From: Xanthomonas translucens pv. translucens DSM 18974
GTDB taxonomy: Bacteria; Pseudomonadota; Gammaproteobacteria; Xanthomonadales; Xanthomonadaceae
Assembly: GCF_000331775.1 (NCBI RefSeq)
Contig: NZ_CAPJ01000480.1
Coordinates: forward strand, 1 to 31,716
Length of the DNA stretch: 31,716 nucleotides
Direction: 5' to 3'
Position 1 is the stretch's first letter. The number at the start of each line of letters is the position of its first letter. The position numbers and the translations under genes are program-made. A model generated the notes under the pieces. That model did no database searches, was not told the origin of the DNA, and saw only the letters and a program-made list of their open reading frames with translations. Below are positions 15,791-27,753 of this stretch, one piece after another.

Positions 15791-18085
15791 CTACCAAACG
15801 TTCTTCCCTGCATCGAGGAACTGTGGGTTTTCCCAGTGCAGCCCGAACCGCGCGTTGTACAAGCTTGGATTCACCAGCCGGACGAACTGCTCCCCATACC
15901 TGGCCTGTGCGACCGGGGCGATGGCATGGGCCTGCCACAGCGCCTTGTAGGCCTGCTCGGGCACCTGCACCAGCCATGGTTGCAGGCGACGGGCAGCACC
16001 GGCCACGCCCACCTGCTCGGCGTGTTCGAGCTGGCGCAGGGTATCGGCGACCTCGGGCACCTCTTTGTCGCTGCCCGGTGCATAGGGCACGATCAGCGGA
16101 CGCATCGTGGTGCGAATCAGCTTGAACTTGCGCGCGAGCGTATCCAGCGGCAGGCCGTCGATGTCGGCGTTGCGCAGCAGGCCCAGCAGGTCCTCGCGGT
16201 CGAGCCGGCCATCGCCCAGGCGGCGATAGAGCGCACCAAAGTAATCGGCGACCGCCTCCATCGCCAGCAAGTCGTCGCGGTGGGCGCGCTCGACGCCACG
16301 GAAGACCTCGGCGAACAGTTCCAGTTCCTTCGCTGGTGCCCAATCCCGGTTTGCCGGCGCGAACACCAGCACTTCGCTGGCGTCGAGCGGTCGTCGGCCT
16401 TCGCGGTTGCAGCGCCCCGCCGCCTGGGCGATGGAATCCAGGCCAGCCTCGGCGCGCAGCACGGCAGGAAAGTCCACATCGACCCCAGCCTCGATCAGGC
16501 TGGTGGCGACCAGCCGACACGGACGGCCCGCCTTCAGATCCTCGCGCAGTTCAGCCAACACCGCGCTGCGATGGCGTGCGTGCATCAGCGTGGTCAGGTG
16601 GCGCACGCCGGGTTGACCGGCGATCGCATCGAATAGGTGGCGCGCGTGGCGGCGGTTGTTGACGATGCACAGCACCTGCTCGTGCCGGCGCAGGTGGTCA
16701 GCCAATGCGTCGTCGTCGAGCATGCCCACGTGGCGCACGCGGACACGTTGCAGCTGCGCATACAGGGCCGGTGGATCGTCCACCAGTTCTTGCACGTGTT
16801 CCAGGCCGCCCTTGAAGCCCTGTTCCAGGCGCAGCGCCGGCTGGGTGGCGGTGCACAGCACCGGGCTGACCCGGTAGTTGCGCGCCAGTTCGTCCAACAG
16901 CGCCACGCAGGGACGCAGCAGGTTGTGCGGCAGGGTCTGCGCCTCATCCAGGACCACTACGCTGCCGGCGATGTTGTGCAGCTTGCGGCAGCGCGCTGGA
17001 CGGTCCGCAAACAGGCTCTCGAAGAACTGCACCGCGGTGGTGACCACGATCGGCGCGTCCCAGTTCTCCATCGCCAGCCTGCGCTTGGCGATCGCCTGCG
17101 GGGCGGCACTGGGGTCGTCGAAGAACGCGCTGTGGTGTTCCAGCACCACGTCGTCGCGGTCCTGCACCCCGAGCGCGTGACGGAACACCTGCACGGTCTG
17201 TTCGACGATGCTGGTGAACGGAATCACGTAGATCACCCGGCGCAGGCCGTGGCTTTGTGCATGCGCGATGGCGTGATCCAGGGCGAACGCCAGCGAGGCC
17301 AGCGTCTTGCCGCCGCCGGTGGGCACGGTGAGCGAGAACAGGCCGGGACGCATGTCCGCCTTGGCGCGAACTTCGTGCAGGATCTGCGTGCGCAGCGGGT
17401 TGATGCCGCCCTCGCGGGGAAAGCCGGCCATATGCGTGTTCAGGCGTTCGCGCAGCTGGGCCAGCGTGGGCCGCGTACCGGCTTCTTCCGCGCGCGACGG
17501 TCGGCCTTCCAGGCGTCGGTAGAAGTCGTCAGTGTCGGTAAAATCGGCATCCACTAGGCAGGAGAACAGCATCCTGGCGAGCAGGGATAGCTGGAAGGGA
17601 CGACGTTCCAAATGCGAATGGCCAGCGAAACCTGCCGGCAACGCCAGCTTGTCCGGCAGCGCCAACTCCTGTTCCCACTCCGGAAGCAGCGGCGGCAGTT
17701 CGTGCTTGCGGTAATCGTCGGACAGGCGCTCTTGCAGCGAGGGACGCGACTGCGCCTCGTGCCCGGCTCGTCCATTGGCCAGCCCAGCGTGGTGGCCAGC
17801 GATGCCATAGGCGATCAGAGCGCCGGTGGTGGAGTAACGCTCGCGGGCAATCCGCGCGCCCCAGGTGGCGTGGTCCACGCGGGCTGGGTCGCCATCCAAA
17901 CGGGCCTGAAACTTTTCGGTGTACTTGCCCAAGTCATGCAGGCGGCCGGCTGCGCGGGCCAGAATCTGGCCGCCAAAAGGTGCCGCGTGTTCGGCAGCGA
18001 AATCGCCGACCTGGATGAGGTGCTCGGCCAGCGGTTGCCAGTCGCCCCGATCCTGTCGCTTGGCCGAGTGTGCGTAGAACTTCAT
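15791..18085 (-). CDS. cas3: CRISPR nuclease-helicase Cas3 (I-C)
   Basis: This 764-residue effector is recruited by Cascade to unwind and degrade target DNA. The N-terminal HD nuclease domain shows His22 (EHLIQVGDFAAEHA), His50-Asp51 (RLHDLGKYTEKFQ) and GIAGHHAGL. The SF2 helicase shows Walker A VPTGGGKT (254-261), DEAQ (380-383), the SAT-like CTATQPAL and motif VI QAAGRCNREGRR (554 onward). ATG 18085 gives the family start MKFYAHSAK. It is separated from cas5c by a 364-bp interval, unlike the tightly packed genes after it, so it probably has its own transcription unit. A TATAAG on the minus strand about 70 nt upstream could be its -10 element. Confidence 0.97.
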   Translation of the reverse strand: MKFYAHSAKRQDRGDWQPLAEHLIQVGDFAAEHAAPFGGQILARAAGRLHDLGKYTEKFQARLDGDPARVDHATWGARIARERYSTTGALIAYGIAGHHAGLANGRAGHEAQSRPSLQERLSDDYRKHELPPLLPEWEQELALPDKLALPAGFAGHSHLERRPFQLSLLARMLFSCLVDADFTDTDDFYRRLEGRPSRAEEAGTRPTLAQLRERLNTHMAGFPREGGINPLRTQILHEVRAKADMRPGLFSLTVPTGGGKTLASLAFALDHAIAHAQSHGLRRVIYVIPFTSIVEQTVQVFRHALGVQDRDDVVLEHHSAFFDDPSAAPQAIAKRRLAMENWDAPIVVTTAVQFFESLFADRPARCRKLHNIAGSVVVLDEAQTLPHNLLRPCVALLDELARNYRVSPVLCTATQPALRLEQGFKGGLEHVQELVDDPPALYAQLQRVRVRHVGMLDDDALADHLRRHEQVLCIVNNRRHARHLFDAIAGQPGVRHLTTLMHARHRSAVLAELREDLKAGRPCRLVATSLIEAGVDVDFPAVLRAEAGLDSIAQAAGRCNREGRRPLDASEVLVFAPANRDWAPAKELELFAEVFRGVERAHRDDLLAMEAVADYFGALYRRLGDGRLDREDLLGLLRNADIDGLPLDTLARKFKLIRTTMRPLIVPYAPGSDKEVPEVADTLRQLEHAEQVGVAGAARRLQPWLVQVPEQAYKALWQAHAIAPVAQARYGEQFVRLVNPSLYNARFGLHWENPQFLDAGKNVW

Positions 18086-20946
<2,861 letters not shown>

Positions 20947-20958
20947 CCCGCGCCGTCC

Positions 20959-20993
20959 CGCGCCCGCTGCCGCGCAGGTCGGCAGCGGGCGCG
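20959..20993. terminator. Strong hairpin between convergent icd and the PLP-enzyme gene
   Basis: The 14-bp perfect stem CGCGCCCGCTGCCG (20959-20972) pairs with CGGCAGCGGGCGCG (20980-20993) across a 7-nt loop. There is no T-run on either side. It sits between two convergent stops, where a bidirectional transcript end is expected. A second hairpin, CGAACGCA-GGCT-TGCGTTCG, follows at 21009-21028. Confidence 0.55.
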
Positions 20994-21036
20994 CGCGACT
21001 GATGCTCGCGAACGCAGGCTTGCGTTCGTGCCGGCC

Positions 21037-22368
21037 TCAGCCGGCGATGCTGCGCAGGGCCTGCGCGAAGCGGTCGATCTCCTGCGGACGGGTGAACAGC
21101 GCCGGCGTCGCGCGGACGCAGGCGCCGCTGGCGGCACCGCTGCGCACCGTGGTCATGACGCCGAACTGCTGCAGCAGACGCTGCGCCAGCGCGGTGTTCT
21201 GCTGTTCGCTGGTCTGCCCACGCAGGCGCAGCGAGGTCATTGCCCCGTATAGCTGCGGGTCGTCGGGGGTGAGCACTTCGAGCTGGGGCAGGTCGGCGAT
21301 GGCGTGCACCCAGCGGTCGCGCAGGTACTGCAGCCGCGCCTGTTTGTTTGCCGCGCCGATGCGCTCGTGCGCCTCCAGTGCGGTCGGCAGCGTCAGGAAG
21401 GCGGCGAAATCGACGGTGCCGGTATGCACGCGCGTGTCGATGCTGTCGGCCGGGCCTGCCTGACCCATGTGCGGGTCGATGTCGCCGATGCGCTCGCGGC
21501 GGATGTGGAAGCCGCCCACGCCCAGCGGGGCGCCGATCCATTTGTGGAAATTGAAACCGACGAAGTCCGCGCCCAGCTCTGGCAGGCGCAGGTCGCGCTG
21601 GCCGATCGCCTGGGTGGCATCGACGATGCAGTCCACGCCGCGCTGGCGCGCCATCGCGACGATCTCGGCCACCGGCAGTACCAGCCCGGTGCGATGGCTG
21701 ATGCAGGTGACCAGCATCATCTTCACCTGCGGATTGCGTTGCAGCGCCTGTGCGTAGGCGTCGATCAGGTTCTGCCGCGTCGCCGGCTGCGGCAGCTCGA
21801 TGCCGATCGCTTCCACCCCGCGGCGCTGCCGCAGCCACTGCATCGCGGTGATCATCGCGTCGTAGTCGAGGTCGGCGTACAGCACCGCATCGCCGGGCTT
21901 GAGCCGGTTGTAGCCGCCGATCAGCAGTTGCAGCGACTCGGTGGCGTTGCGGGTCAGCGCCAGTTCGCGCGGATCGATGCCCAGCACGCCGGCAGCGCGT
22001 GCGCGCAGGGCGCGGTAGTCGTCGGGGAACTGCAGGCGTGCGTAGTGCGCGTTGTCGTGGTTCACCTGCTGCACCCGCTGCACATAGGCCTGCAGCACCG
22101 GTTGCGACAACGCGCCCCAGTAGCCGTTTTCCAGCGCGATGGTGCGCCGGTCCACGTCGTAGGCGGCGGCGACCTGCGCCCAATAGGCTTCATCGGAGGC
22201 CAGCTGCCGCGCCGGCACGCCCGCCGGTGCCGCCGGCATCTCCGCCGCTTGCGTGGCGCTGCCGCCGACCTGGCGCAGCATGTCCTGCATCGACAGCAGC
22301 GGCGCGGCGGCGAGCAGCGCGCGCCGCCGCGGGTCGGGACGGTCAGAAGCGCAGTCGGAGTTGCGCAT
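21037..22368 (-). CDS. Exported class-V-fold PLP enzyme (isopenicillin N epimerase/PvdN-like)
   Basis: This is a 443-residue PLP-dependent enzyme of the class V aminotransferase fold (cysteine desulfurase/kynureninase/isopenicillin N epimerase group). The cofactor sites are visible: Asp250 in CIVDATQAIGQ, which holds the pyridine nitrogen, and Lys276 in GFNFHKWIGAPLG, the Schiff-base lysine. The N-terminus has a twin-arginine-like signal, PDPRRRALLAAAPLLS, so it is probably folded in the cytoplasm and exported by Tat. PvdN, which matures pyoverdine in the periplasm of pseudomonads, is a Tat-exported enzyme of this fold. The start (ATG 22368) lies inside the last codons of the TonB-dependent receptor gene (26-nt overlap), so the two are likely coupled. 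The substrate is unknown. Confidence 0.85.
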   Translation of the reverse strand: MRNSDCASDRPDPRRRALLAAAPLLSMQDMLRQVGGSATQAAEMPAAPAGVPARQLASDEAYWAQVAAAYDVDRRTIALENGYWGALSQPVLQAYVQRVQQVNHDNAHYARLQFPDDYRALRARAAGVLGIDPRELALTRNATESLQLLIGGYNRLKPGDAVLYADLDYDAMITAMQWLRQRRGVEAIGIELPQPATRQNLIDAYAQALQRNPQVKMMLVTCISHRTGLVLPVAEIVAMARQRGVDCIVDATQAIGQRDLRLPELGADFVGFNFHKWIGAPLGVGGFHIRRERIGDIDPHMGQAGPADSIDTRVHTGTVDFAAFLTLPTALEAHERIGAANKQARLQYLRDRWVHAIADLPQLEVLTPDDPQLYGAMTSLRLRGQTSEQQNTALAQRLLQQFGVMTTVRSGAASGACVRATPALFTRPQEIDRFAQALRSIAG

Positions 22369-24733
22369 AGAGGTTGCGTCCGTCGGTGTCGTAGGGGGCG
22401 TTGCGCGAATACACCAGGCCGCGGCTGGCCTGGAAGGTGGCCTTGTCCGGATACGTGTTCAGCACGTTATCCGCGCCCAGCCGCAGCGACAGGGTCTGGC
22501 TCAGCGCATACGTCGCCGACAGGTCGAGCAGCGAGATCGCGCCGAAGCGCTGGAAGATGTCGCCGCTGGCGTTGCCGCTGCTGTCGGTCCACGCGCCGTA
22601 GTAGCGCATGCGCAGCAGTCCCTGCAGCGGCCCCTGTTCCCAGGTCAGGCCGAGGCTGCCCTTGTGCTGCGGCAGTTGCTGCTCGAACAGGATGCGCTGG
22701 GTCGGATTGGCCGCCACCGCCGTGCTGCCGTTGTCGACCTGGGTGCGGTTGTAGTTGTAGGCCAACGTGGCGCCGACGCGGCCGGGACCGAGCGTGTGCT
22801 GGTAACCGAACACCAGGTCCGCGCCTTCGGTGGTGGTGTCGAAATCGTTGGTGAAGTAATTGACCGACGTGTAATGCATCGGATTGGGCAGGGTGGCCGG
22901 CACCACGAAGCTCTGCGAGGTGCTGAAGCGGTCGCTGAGCGCGATCCGGTACAGATCCAGCGACCCGAAGAATCCGGTCGTCGCCTGCCAGGCCAGGCCC
23001 AGGCTCAGGGAATCGGATGCTTCCGGCTTCAGCGGCTTGGCGCCGAGCGCGATGGCGATCGGATCCTGCGGCGACAGCCGGCCGGAATTGAAGACCTGCA
23101 GGCTGACCGTGTCCAGGCCCTGGGTGATCTGGGTCGCGTACGACTGCCCGGGCGTCGGCGCACGGAACCCGTTGGACCAGGCGCCGCGCAGTGCCAGCCA
23201 CGGGGTCAGTTCCAGGCGCGCGGACAGCTTGCCGTTGAGGCTGCTGCCGAAGCTGGAAAAGTCCTCGTAGCGCAGCGCGCCGCCGACGCTGAAACGCGCC
23301 GTCAGCGGCACTTCCACATCGGCATAGGCGGCGTAGCTGGTCTGCTCCCAGGAACCGGCCTGCTGCGGACTGAAACCCGGCGCGCCGTTGGCGTTCGGCG
23401 CCAGGCCGTAGCGTGCGCCGGCGCCGATGGCATAGGAGGCGGGATCGCCGGCGGCGATGGCATAGGTTTCGTTGCGGCGCTCGGCACCGAAGGCGATATT
23501 CACTGGATCCGGCAGCATCGCCAGCGGCAGCGCATAGACGAAGTCGGCGTTGAGGTTGACCTCGCGCTGCTGCAGGCTGCCCAGGTGGAACGCGGTCGGG
23601 CTGGTCGGGCCCAGCGAGGCATTGATCGAGTCGCCGAGCGAGTAGGCGATCTTGCTCAGCCCGTACGCGGCGCTGACATCCCAGCTGAAGCGCTCGTTGA
23701 ACGCGCCCTTCAGCCCGGCCAGGGTCTGCGCGTCGCGATAGTCGCTGCCGTAGCGCGGGGTGAAGCCGGCCGGATACACGCTGCGCAGGTCGAAGCCGGG
23801 AAACGCGGCGGTGGTCTTGTAGATGGAGGCGTTGCTATCCGGATTGCGCCAATTGAAGTCGGAGACACCGCCGCCGTCGTTGAACAAGGCGTAGCCGTAC
23901 AGGCCGACGCTGTCGCTCAGCGGCAGGTCCAGATTCATGCCCAGGTGCGTGCTGTGCTGTTCCGGCTGGCCCCAGCGCTGCACCGGATTGGCCACCGCGA
24001 TCGTCGGGTGCGCTGCCTGGAACGCGATCGCGTCGGCGCGCTGCACGCCGCGGTCGGTGGGCTCGGACGCGCTGTGTTCGGCGAAGGCGACCAGGCGGCC
24101 CTCGTCCAATTCCCAGCCGCGCTTGAGCGAATAGGTGCGCGCCAGTCCATCGCCCTCGCTGTAGCGGGACACGTCCACGCCCAGTTCGGTGCCGACCCGG
24201 TCGTCGAGAATGATGTTGATCACCCCGGCGATGGCGTCCGAACCGTACTGCGCCGCGGCGCCGTCGCGCAGCACTTCGATACGCTTGATCGCGTTGGTCG
24301 GGATCTGCGCCAGGTCCGGCGCCTGCGCACCGCGCGCGCCGAGCAGTGCGGAGCGGTGGAAGCGGTGGCCGTTGACCAGCACCAGGGTCTGGTCGGGCGA
24401 GAGCCCGCGCAGCGTGGCCGGGCGCACGAACACCTGGCCGTCGGCCAGCGGCAGGCGCTGCACCACGAACGAGGGCACCAGCGCCGCCAGCACGGTGTTG
24501 AGATCGCTGCTGCCGACCGAACGGATCTCCTCGGCGCTGATCACGTCCACCGGCGCCAGCGTGCCGAACTGGGTGCGGTTGGCGCCGCGGGTGCCGGTGA
24601 CCACGACGCTGTCGAGTGTGGTACTCGTGCTGTCGGTCTCTTGCGCTGGCGGGGTGGCGGATGCGGCGGCGCTGCTGCCGGCGCACACGGTGAAAACGAC
24701 GGTCGCCAGAAGGCGATGTGCGATGCGGTTCAA
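22343..24733 (-). CDS. TonB-dependent outer-membrane receptor
   Basis: This is a ligand-gated beta-barrel importer powered by TonB. After a signal peptide (NRIAHRLLATVVFTVCAGSSAAASA) comes the TonB box/plug start LDSVVVTGTR. The plug domain follows (PVDVISAEEIRSVGSSDLNTVLAALVPSF...VLVNGHRFHRSALL...IKRIEVLRDGAAAQYGSDAIAGVINIIL). A 22-strand-type barrel follows, with repeated aromatic strands, and the protein ends in the outer-membrane sorting signal LRLRF (terminal Phe). I choose TTG 24733 because GGGAGAG lies just upstream. GTG 24769 is in frame but has no SD and would give 808 residues instead of 796. There is no N-terminal signalling domain, so it is not a FecA-type regulator. Ligand unknown; the overlapping exported PLP enzyme hints at a modified peptide or siderophore-like substrate. 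Confidence 0.92.
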   Translation of the reverse strand: MNRIAHRLLATVVFTVCAGSSAAASATPPAQETDSTSTTLDSVVVTGTRGANRTQFGTLAPVDVISAEEIRSVGSSDLNTVLAALVPSFVVQRLPLADGQVFVRPATLRGLSPDQTLVLVNGHRFHRSALLGARGAQAPDLAQIPTNAIKRIEVLRDGAAAQYGSDAIAGVINIILDDRVGTELGVDVSRYSEGDGLARTYSLKRGWELDEGRLVAFAEHSASEPTDRGVQRADAIAFQAAHPTIAVANPVQRWGQPEQHSTHLGMNLDLPLSDSVGLYGYALFNDGGGVSDFNWRNPDSNASIYKTTAAFPGFDLRSVYPAGFTPRYGSDYRDAQTLAGLKGAFNERFSWDVSAAYGLSKIAYSLGDSINASLGPTSPTAFHLGSLQQREVNLNADFVYALPLAMLPDPVNIAFGAERRNETYAIAAGDPASYAIGAGARYGLAPNANGAPGFSPQQAGSWEQTSYAAYADVEVPLTARFSVGGALRYEDFSSFGSSLNGKLSARLELTPWLALRGAWSNGFRAPTPGQSYATQITQGLDTVSLQVFNSGRLSPQDPIAIALGAKPLKPEASDSLSLGLAWQATTGFFGSLDLYRIALSDRFSTSQSFVVPATLPNPMHYTSVNYFTNDFDTTTEGADLVFGYQHTLGPGRVGATLAYNYNRTQVDNGSTAVAANPTQRILFEQQLPQHKGSLGLTWEQGPLQGLLRMRYYGAWTDSSGNASGDIFQRFGAISLLDLSATYALSQTLSLRLGADNVLNTYPDKATFQASRGLVYSRNAPYDTDGRNLYAQLRLRF

Positions 24734-24948
24734 GTGCTCTCCCAACGGGCATGCAAAGTGTCGAAACACGGGCCGAGCAATGGCCGGCCCGGCGAAGGCT
24801 GCCTAGTCTGCTGGCTGCCGACGACGCGGCACTGACGTCTTCATTGCACGCCGATGACGGGGCGTGCGCCAGATCGCGGCGCTGCTCCGCCGGGGCGGGG
24901 ATCGCGGCCTCGCGCAAGCGCCGCCGCGCACGCGGGTAGACTGCGGCC

Positions 24949-26691
24949 ATGACCGACACGTCCGCACCGCCCATGCCCGCCGAACCCCGCGCCGACGCCG
25001 TGGCGCGCAGCATCCGCGACGCGTTCGAGGACTACCACGCGCGCTTCGCGCAGATCAGCGGCCGCGCCCGCCGCCGTTTCGAGAACCGGGACTGGAACGC
25101 CGCGCGCAACGATGCGGTCGAGCGCATTGCGCTGTACGACCAGTGCATCGACGAATGCATGCTGCGCCTGCGCACGCTGCTGCTCGGCCAGACCCACGAC
25201 CGCACGCTGTGGGCGCAGGTCCGCGACAGCTTCGCCGCGCAACTGCACGGGCTGATCGATCAGGAGCTGTACAAGACCTTCTACAACACGCTGACCCGGC
25301 GCTTCTTCCGCACCCAGGGCGTGGATACGCGGATCGAGTTCGTGGCGCTGGACATCGAACCGACCGATGCGATCACCCATCCGGTGGCGCGGCACAACTA
25401 TGCGGTCTCCGAGACGCGGCCGGTGGACGCGTTCATGCGCGTGCTCGGCGATTACCCGTTCGACGTGCCGTACGCGCACCGCACCCGCTGCGCGGCGGCC
25501 ATCGCGGTGCGCCTGCAGGACGACCTGGCGCACTGGGGCGAGCAGCCGGTGCGCGGCATCGAACTGCTGGAGACGGTGTTCTATCGCGAGCGCCGCGCCT
25601 ATCTGGTCGGCCGCGTGTTCGGCGAGCACCGCTTCTCGCCCTGCGTGATCGCGCTGGTCAACGACGCCGATGGCCTGCGCTCCGAAGCGGTGCTGACCCG
25701 GCGCAACGACGTGGCGCAACTGTTCGGCATCTCGCGCAGCTACTTCCAGGCCGACCTGCCCACCGTCGGCGACGCGGTGGTATTCCTGCGCAGCCTGCTG
25801 CCGCACAAGCCGATCGACGAGCTGTACACCATGCTCGGCCGCGCCAAGCAGGGCAAGACCGAGCGCTTCCGCACCTTCTTCCGCCACTTCCAGGCGCAGC
25901 CCAACGAGCAGCTGGTGCACGCCGACGGCACGCCGGGCATGGTCATGGCGGTGTTCACCCTGCCGAGCTACCCACTGGTGTTCAAGCTGATCCGCGACCG
26001 CTTCGCCTATCCGAAGACGATGAGCCGCGAACAGGTCGAGGACAAGTACGCGCTGGTGTTCAACCTGGACCGGGTCGGCCGCCTGCTCGACGCGCAGCCG
26101 TACCGGTCGCTGCGCTTCCCGCGCGCGCGCTTCGCTCCGGCATTGCTCGCGGAACTGCTGCAAGGTTGCGCGTGCAGCCTGCGCGAGGATGGCGATGATC
26201 TGATCTTCGAGCTGTGCTACGTGCAGCGGCGGCTACGCCCGCTGAACCTGTACCTGCGCGAGCAGACCGCCGAGGCGGCGCGCGAGGCGGCGCTGGACTA
26301 CGCGCAGGCGATCAAGGACATGGCGCGCAACAACATCTTCCCCGGCGACATGTTGCTGAAGAACTTCGGCGTGTCGCGCCAGGGGCGCGCGGTGTTCTAC
26401 GACTACGACGAACTGTGCCTGGTCACCGACTGCACCTTCCGCGACTGGCCGCAGCCGCGCAACGACGAGGAAGCCATGTCCGCCGAACCCTGGTTCCACG
26501 TCGCCGCGCGCGACGTATTCCCGGAGCGCTTCGCGCTGTTCATGGGCTTGCCCGCCGCGTCCTTGCAAGCGGTCAAGCGCGCCCATGGCGAACTGTTCGA
26601 CCCACAGTGGTGGCGCGCGTTGCAGGCGCGGCTGCGCGAGGACGATTACCCGGACGCGCCGCCGTACCCGGAGTCGCTGCGGCTGGCCTGA
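24949..26691 (+). CDS. aceK: Isocitrate dehydrogenase kinase/phosphatase AceK
   Basis: This bifunctional kinase/phosphatase switches isocitrate dehydrogenase off and on and so diverts carbon to the glyoxylate bypass. Its 580 residues match the family (578 in E. coli). The N-terminal regulatory domain is followed by a kinase-like fold: [22 protein letters not shown] (ATP-binding Lys), [32 protein letters not shown], the catalytic-loop-like [29 protein letters not shown] with its acidic residues, and the C-terminal [23 protein letters not shown] 24949 is the first start of the frame and gives a normal N-terminus. It is divergent from the TonB receptor gene and not adjacent to aceA/aceB here. 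The icd in this window is monomeric, which raises the question of its real substrate. Confidence 0.97.
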   Translation: MTDTSAPPMPAEPRADAVARSIRDAFEDYHARFAQISGRARRRFENRDWNAARNDAVERIALYDQCIDECMLRLRTLLLGQTHDRTLWAQVRDSFAAQLHGLIDQELYKTFYNTLTRRFFRTQGVDTRIEFVALDIEPTDAITHPVARHNYAVSETRPVDAFMRVLGDYPFDVPYAHRTRCAAAIAVRLQDDLAHWGEQPVRGIELLETVFYRERRAYLVGRVFGEHRFSPCVIALVNDADGLRSEAVLTRRNDVAQLFGISRSYFQADLPTVGDAVVFLRSLLPHKPIDELYTMLGRAKQGKTERFRTFFRHFQAQPNEQLVHADGTPGMVMAVFTLPSYPLVFKLIRDRFAYPKTMSREQVEDKYALVFNLDRVGRLLDAQPYRSLRFPRARFAPALLAELLQGCACSLREDGDDLIFELCYVQRRLRPLNLYLREQTAEAAREAALDYAQAIKDMARNNIFPGDMLLKNFGVSRQGRAVFYDYDELCLVTDCTFRDWPQPRNDEEAMSAEPWFHVAARDVFPERFALFMGLPAASLQAVKRAHGELFDPQWWRALQARLREDDYPDAPPYPESLRLA

Positions 26692-26762
26692 CCTGCCGGC
26701 CTGACTTGCCTGCGTTAGCCGGCTGCGCTGTAATCGGCGTCTCATCCAGGCAAGGAAGCGCG

Positions 26763-27653
26763 ATGCACCGCAAATCGGGAATTTCGACGTGGCGCTGGTG
26801 CGGTCTGCTGTTGGCGTTGCTGGCGGCCACCGCGGTTGCCACCGGCAGCGGCCCGGGCGCGGTACGCAAGCAGGTCGAAAGCAGCCTGCTGGTGACCGGC
26901 AAGATCGACATCGAGGCCGACGGCGCGGTGTCGGCGCTGGCGATCGATCACGCAGACAAGCTGCCCGAGGGCGTGCTCGGCTTCGTGCGCGCGTCGGTGA
27001 AGCGCTGGACGTTCGAGCCGGCGCTGCGCGACGGCAAGCCGGTGCCGGCGCGCACACCGGTGACGCTGCGTCTGGTGGCCAAGCGCCAGCAGGGCGACAG
27101 TTATCAGGTGGAGATCCGCCATGCCAGCTTCGCCGCCTACGATCCCAAGGATCCGCGCGCGGTGACTTCGATCAGGACACCGCCGCCGGCGTATCCGGAA
27201 GCGGCGTACCGGGTGGGCGCCTCCGGCTCGGCGTACCTGGTGCTCAAGGTGGCGCGCGACGGCCGTGTCGCCGATGCTGCGGTCGAGCAGGTCAACCTGC
27301 GCATCGTGGCCTCGGAAAGCGAGATGCAGAAGTTGCGCGAGATCTTCGCCAGGAGCGCACTGGCGGCGGCGCGCAAGTGGAGGTTCCGCCCGCCCAGCGA
27401 AGGCAAGGACATGTCGGCGCCGTACTGGGCGGTGCGCGTCCCGGTCAACTATTCGCTGCGCGATCAGGGCAACGAAGGCATGGACAGCAGCTACGGGCAC
27501 TGGATCAGCTATGTCCCCGGTCCGCGCGCGCGTGCGCCCTGGGATACCGGCGAGGACGCATCGGGCTTCTCGCCGGACACGCTGTCGGCCGGCGGCGTGT
27601 ACATGGTCGACAACAACGGCCCGCGCCTGTTGACGCCGCTGCAGGGCAGCTGA
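26763..27653 (+). CDS. Periplasmic TonB-C-terminal-domain-like protein
   Basis: This is a 296-residue protein with a signal peptide (residues 1-27, MHRKSGISTWRWCGLLLALLAATAVA). Two segments look like TonB C-terminal modules. The first, at about 40-105 (LLVTGKIDIEADGAVSALAIDHADKLPEGVLGFVRASVKRWTFEPALRDGKPVPARTPVTLRL), is divergent. The second, at about 138-235 (PPPAYPEAAYRVGASGSAYLVLKVARDGRVADAAVEQ...AARKWRFRPP...VRVPVNYSL), is typical. It lacks the Pro-rich periplasm-spanning region and anchor of a true TonB, so it is unlikely to energise receptors by itself. ATG 26763 follows AAGGAAG. Many such proteins occur in Xanthomonas; the role is unknown. It ends before a shared terminator with rho. 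Confidence 0.8.
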   Translation: MHRKSGISTWRWCGLLLALLAATAVATGSGPGAVRKQVESSLLVTGKIDIEADGAVSALAIDHADKLPEGVLGFVRASVKRWTFEPALRDGKPVPARTPVTLRLVAKRQQGDSYQVEIRHASFAAYDPKDPRAVTSIRTPPPAYPEAAYRVGASGSAYLVLKVARDGRVADAAVEQVNLRIVASESEMQKLREIFARSALAAARKWRFRPPSEGKDMSAPYWAVRVPVNYSLRDQGNEGMDSSYGHWISYVPGPRARAPWDTGEDASGFSPDTLSAGGVYMVDNNGPRLLTPLQGS

Positions 27654-27701
27654 GCGCAGCCGCACTGCCTGCGCGCTGCGCGCACGCGGCAGCGCCGCAA
27701 A

Positions 27702-27734
27702 CGAAAAACGCCCCGCGATGCGGGGCGTTTTTCG
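27702..27734. terminator. Bidirectional intrinsic terminator between the TonB-like gene and rho
   Basis: The stem CGAAAAACGCCCCGC (27702-27716), loop GAT, and GCGGGGCGTTTTTCG (27720-27734) form a perfect 15-bp palindrome whose ends supply an A-run on one side and a T-run on the other. It should terminate both convergent genes. Confidence 0.92.
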
Positions 27735-27753
27735 TGTTCGGACAGCGCTGCCG

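Noticed and set aside
22253..24835. An 860-codon plus-strand ORF opposite the TonB receptor
   Set aside because: The minus-strand receptor is unmistakable from plug to terminal Phe, and the opposite frame has no family features.
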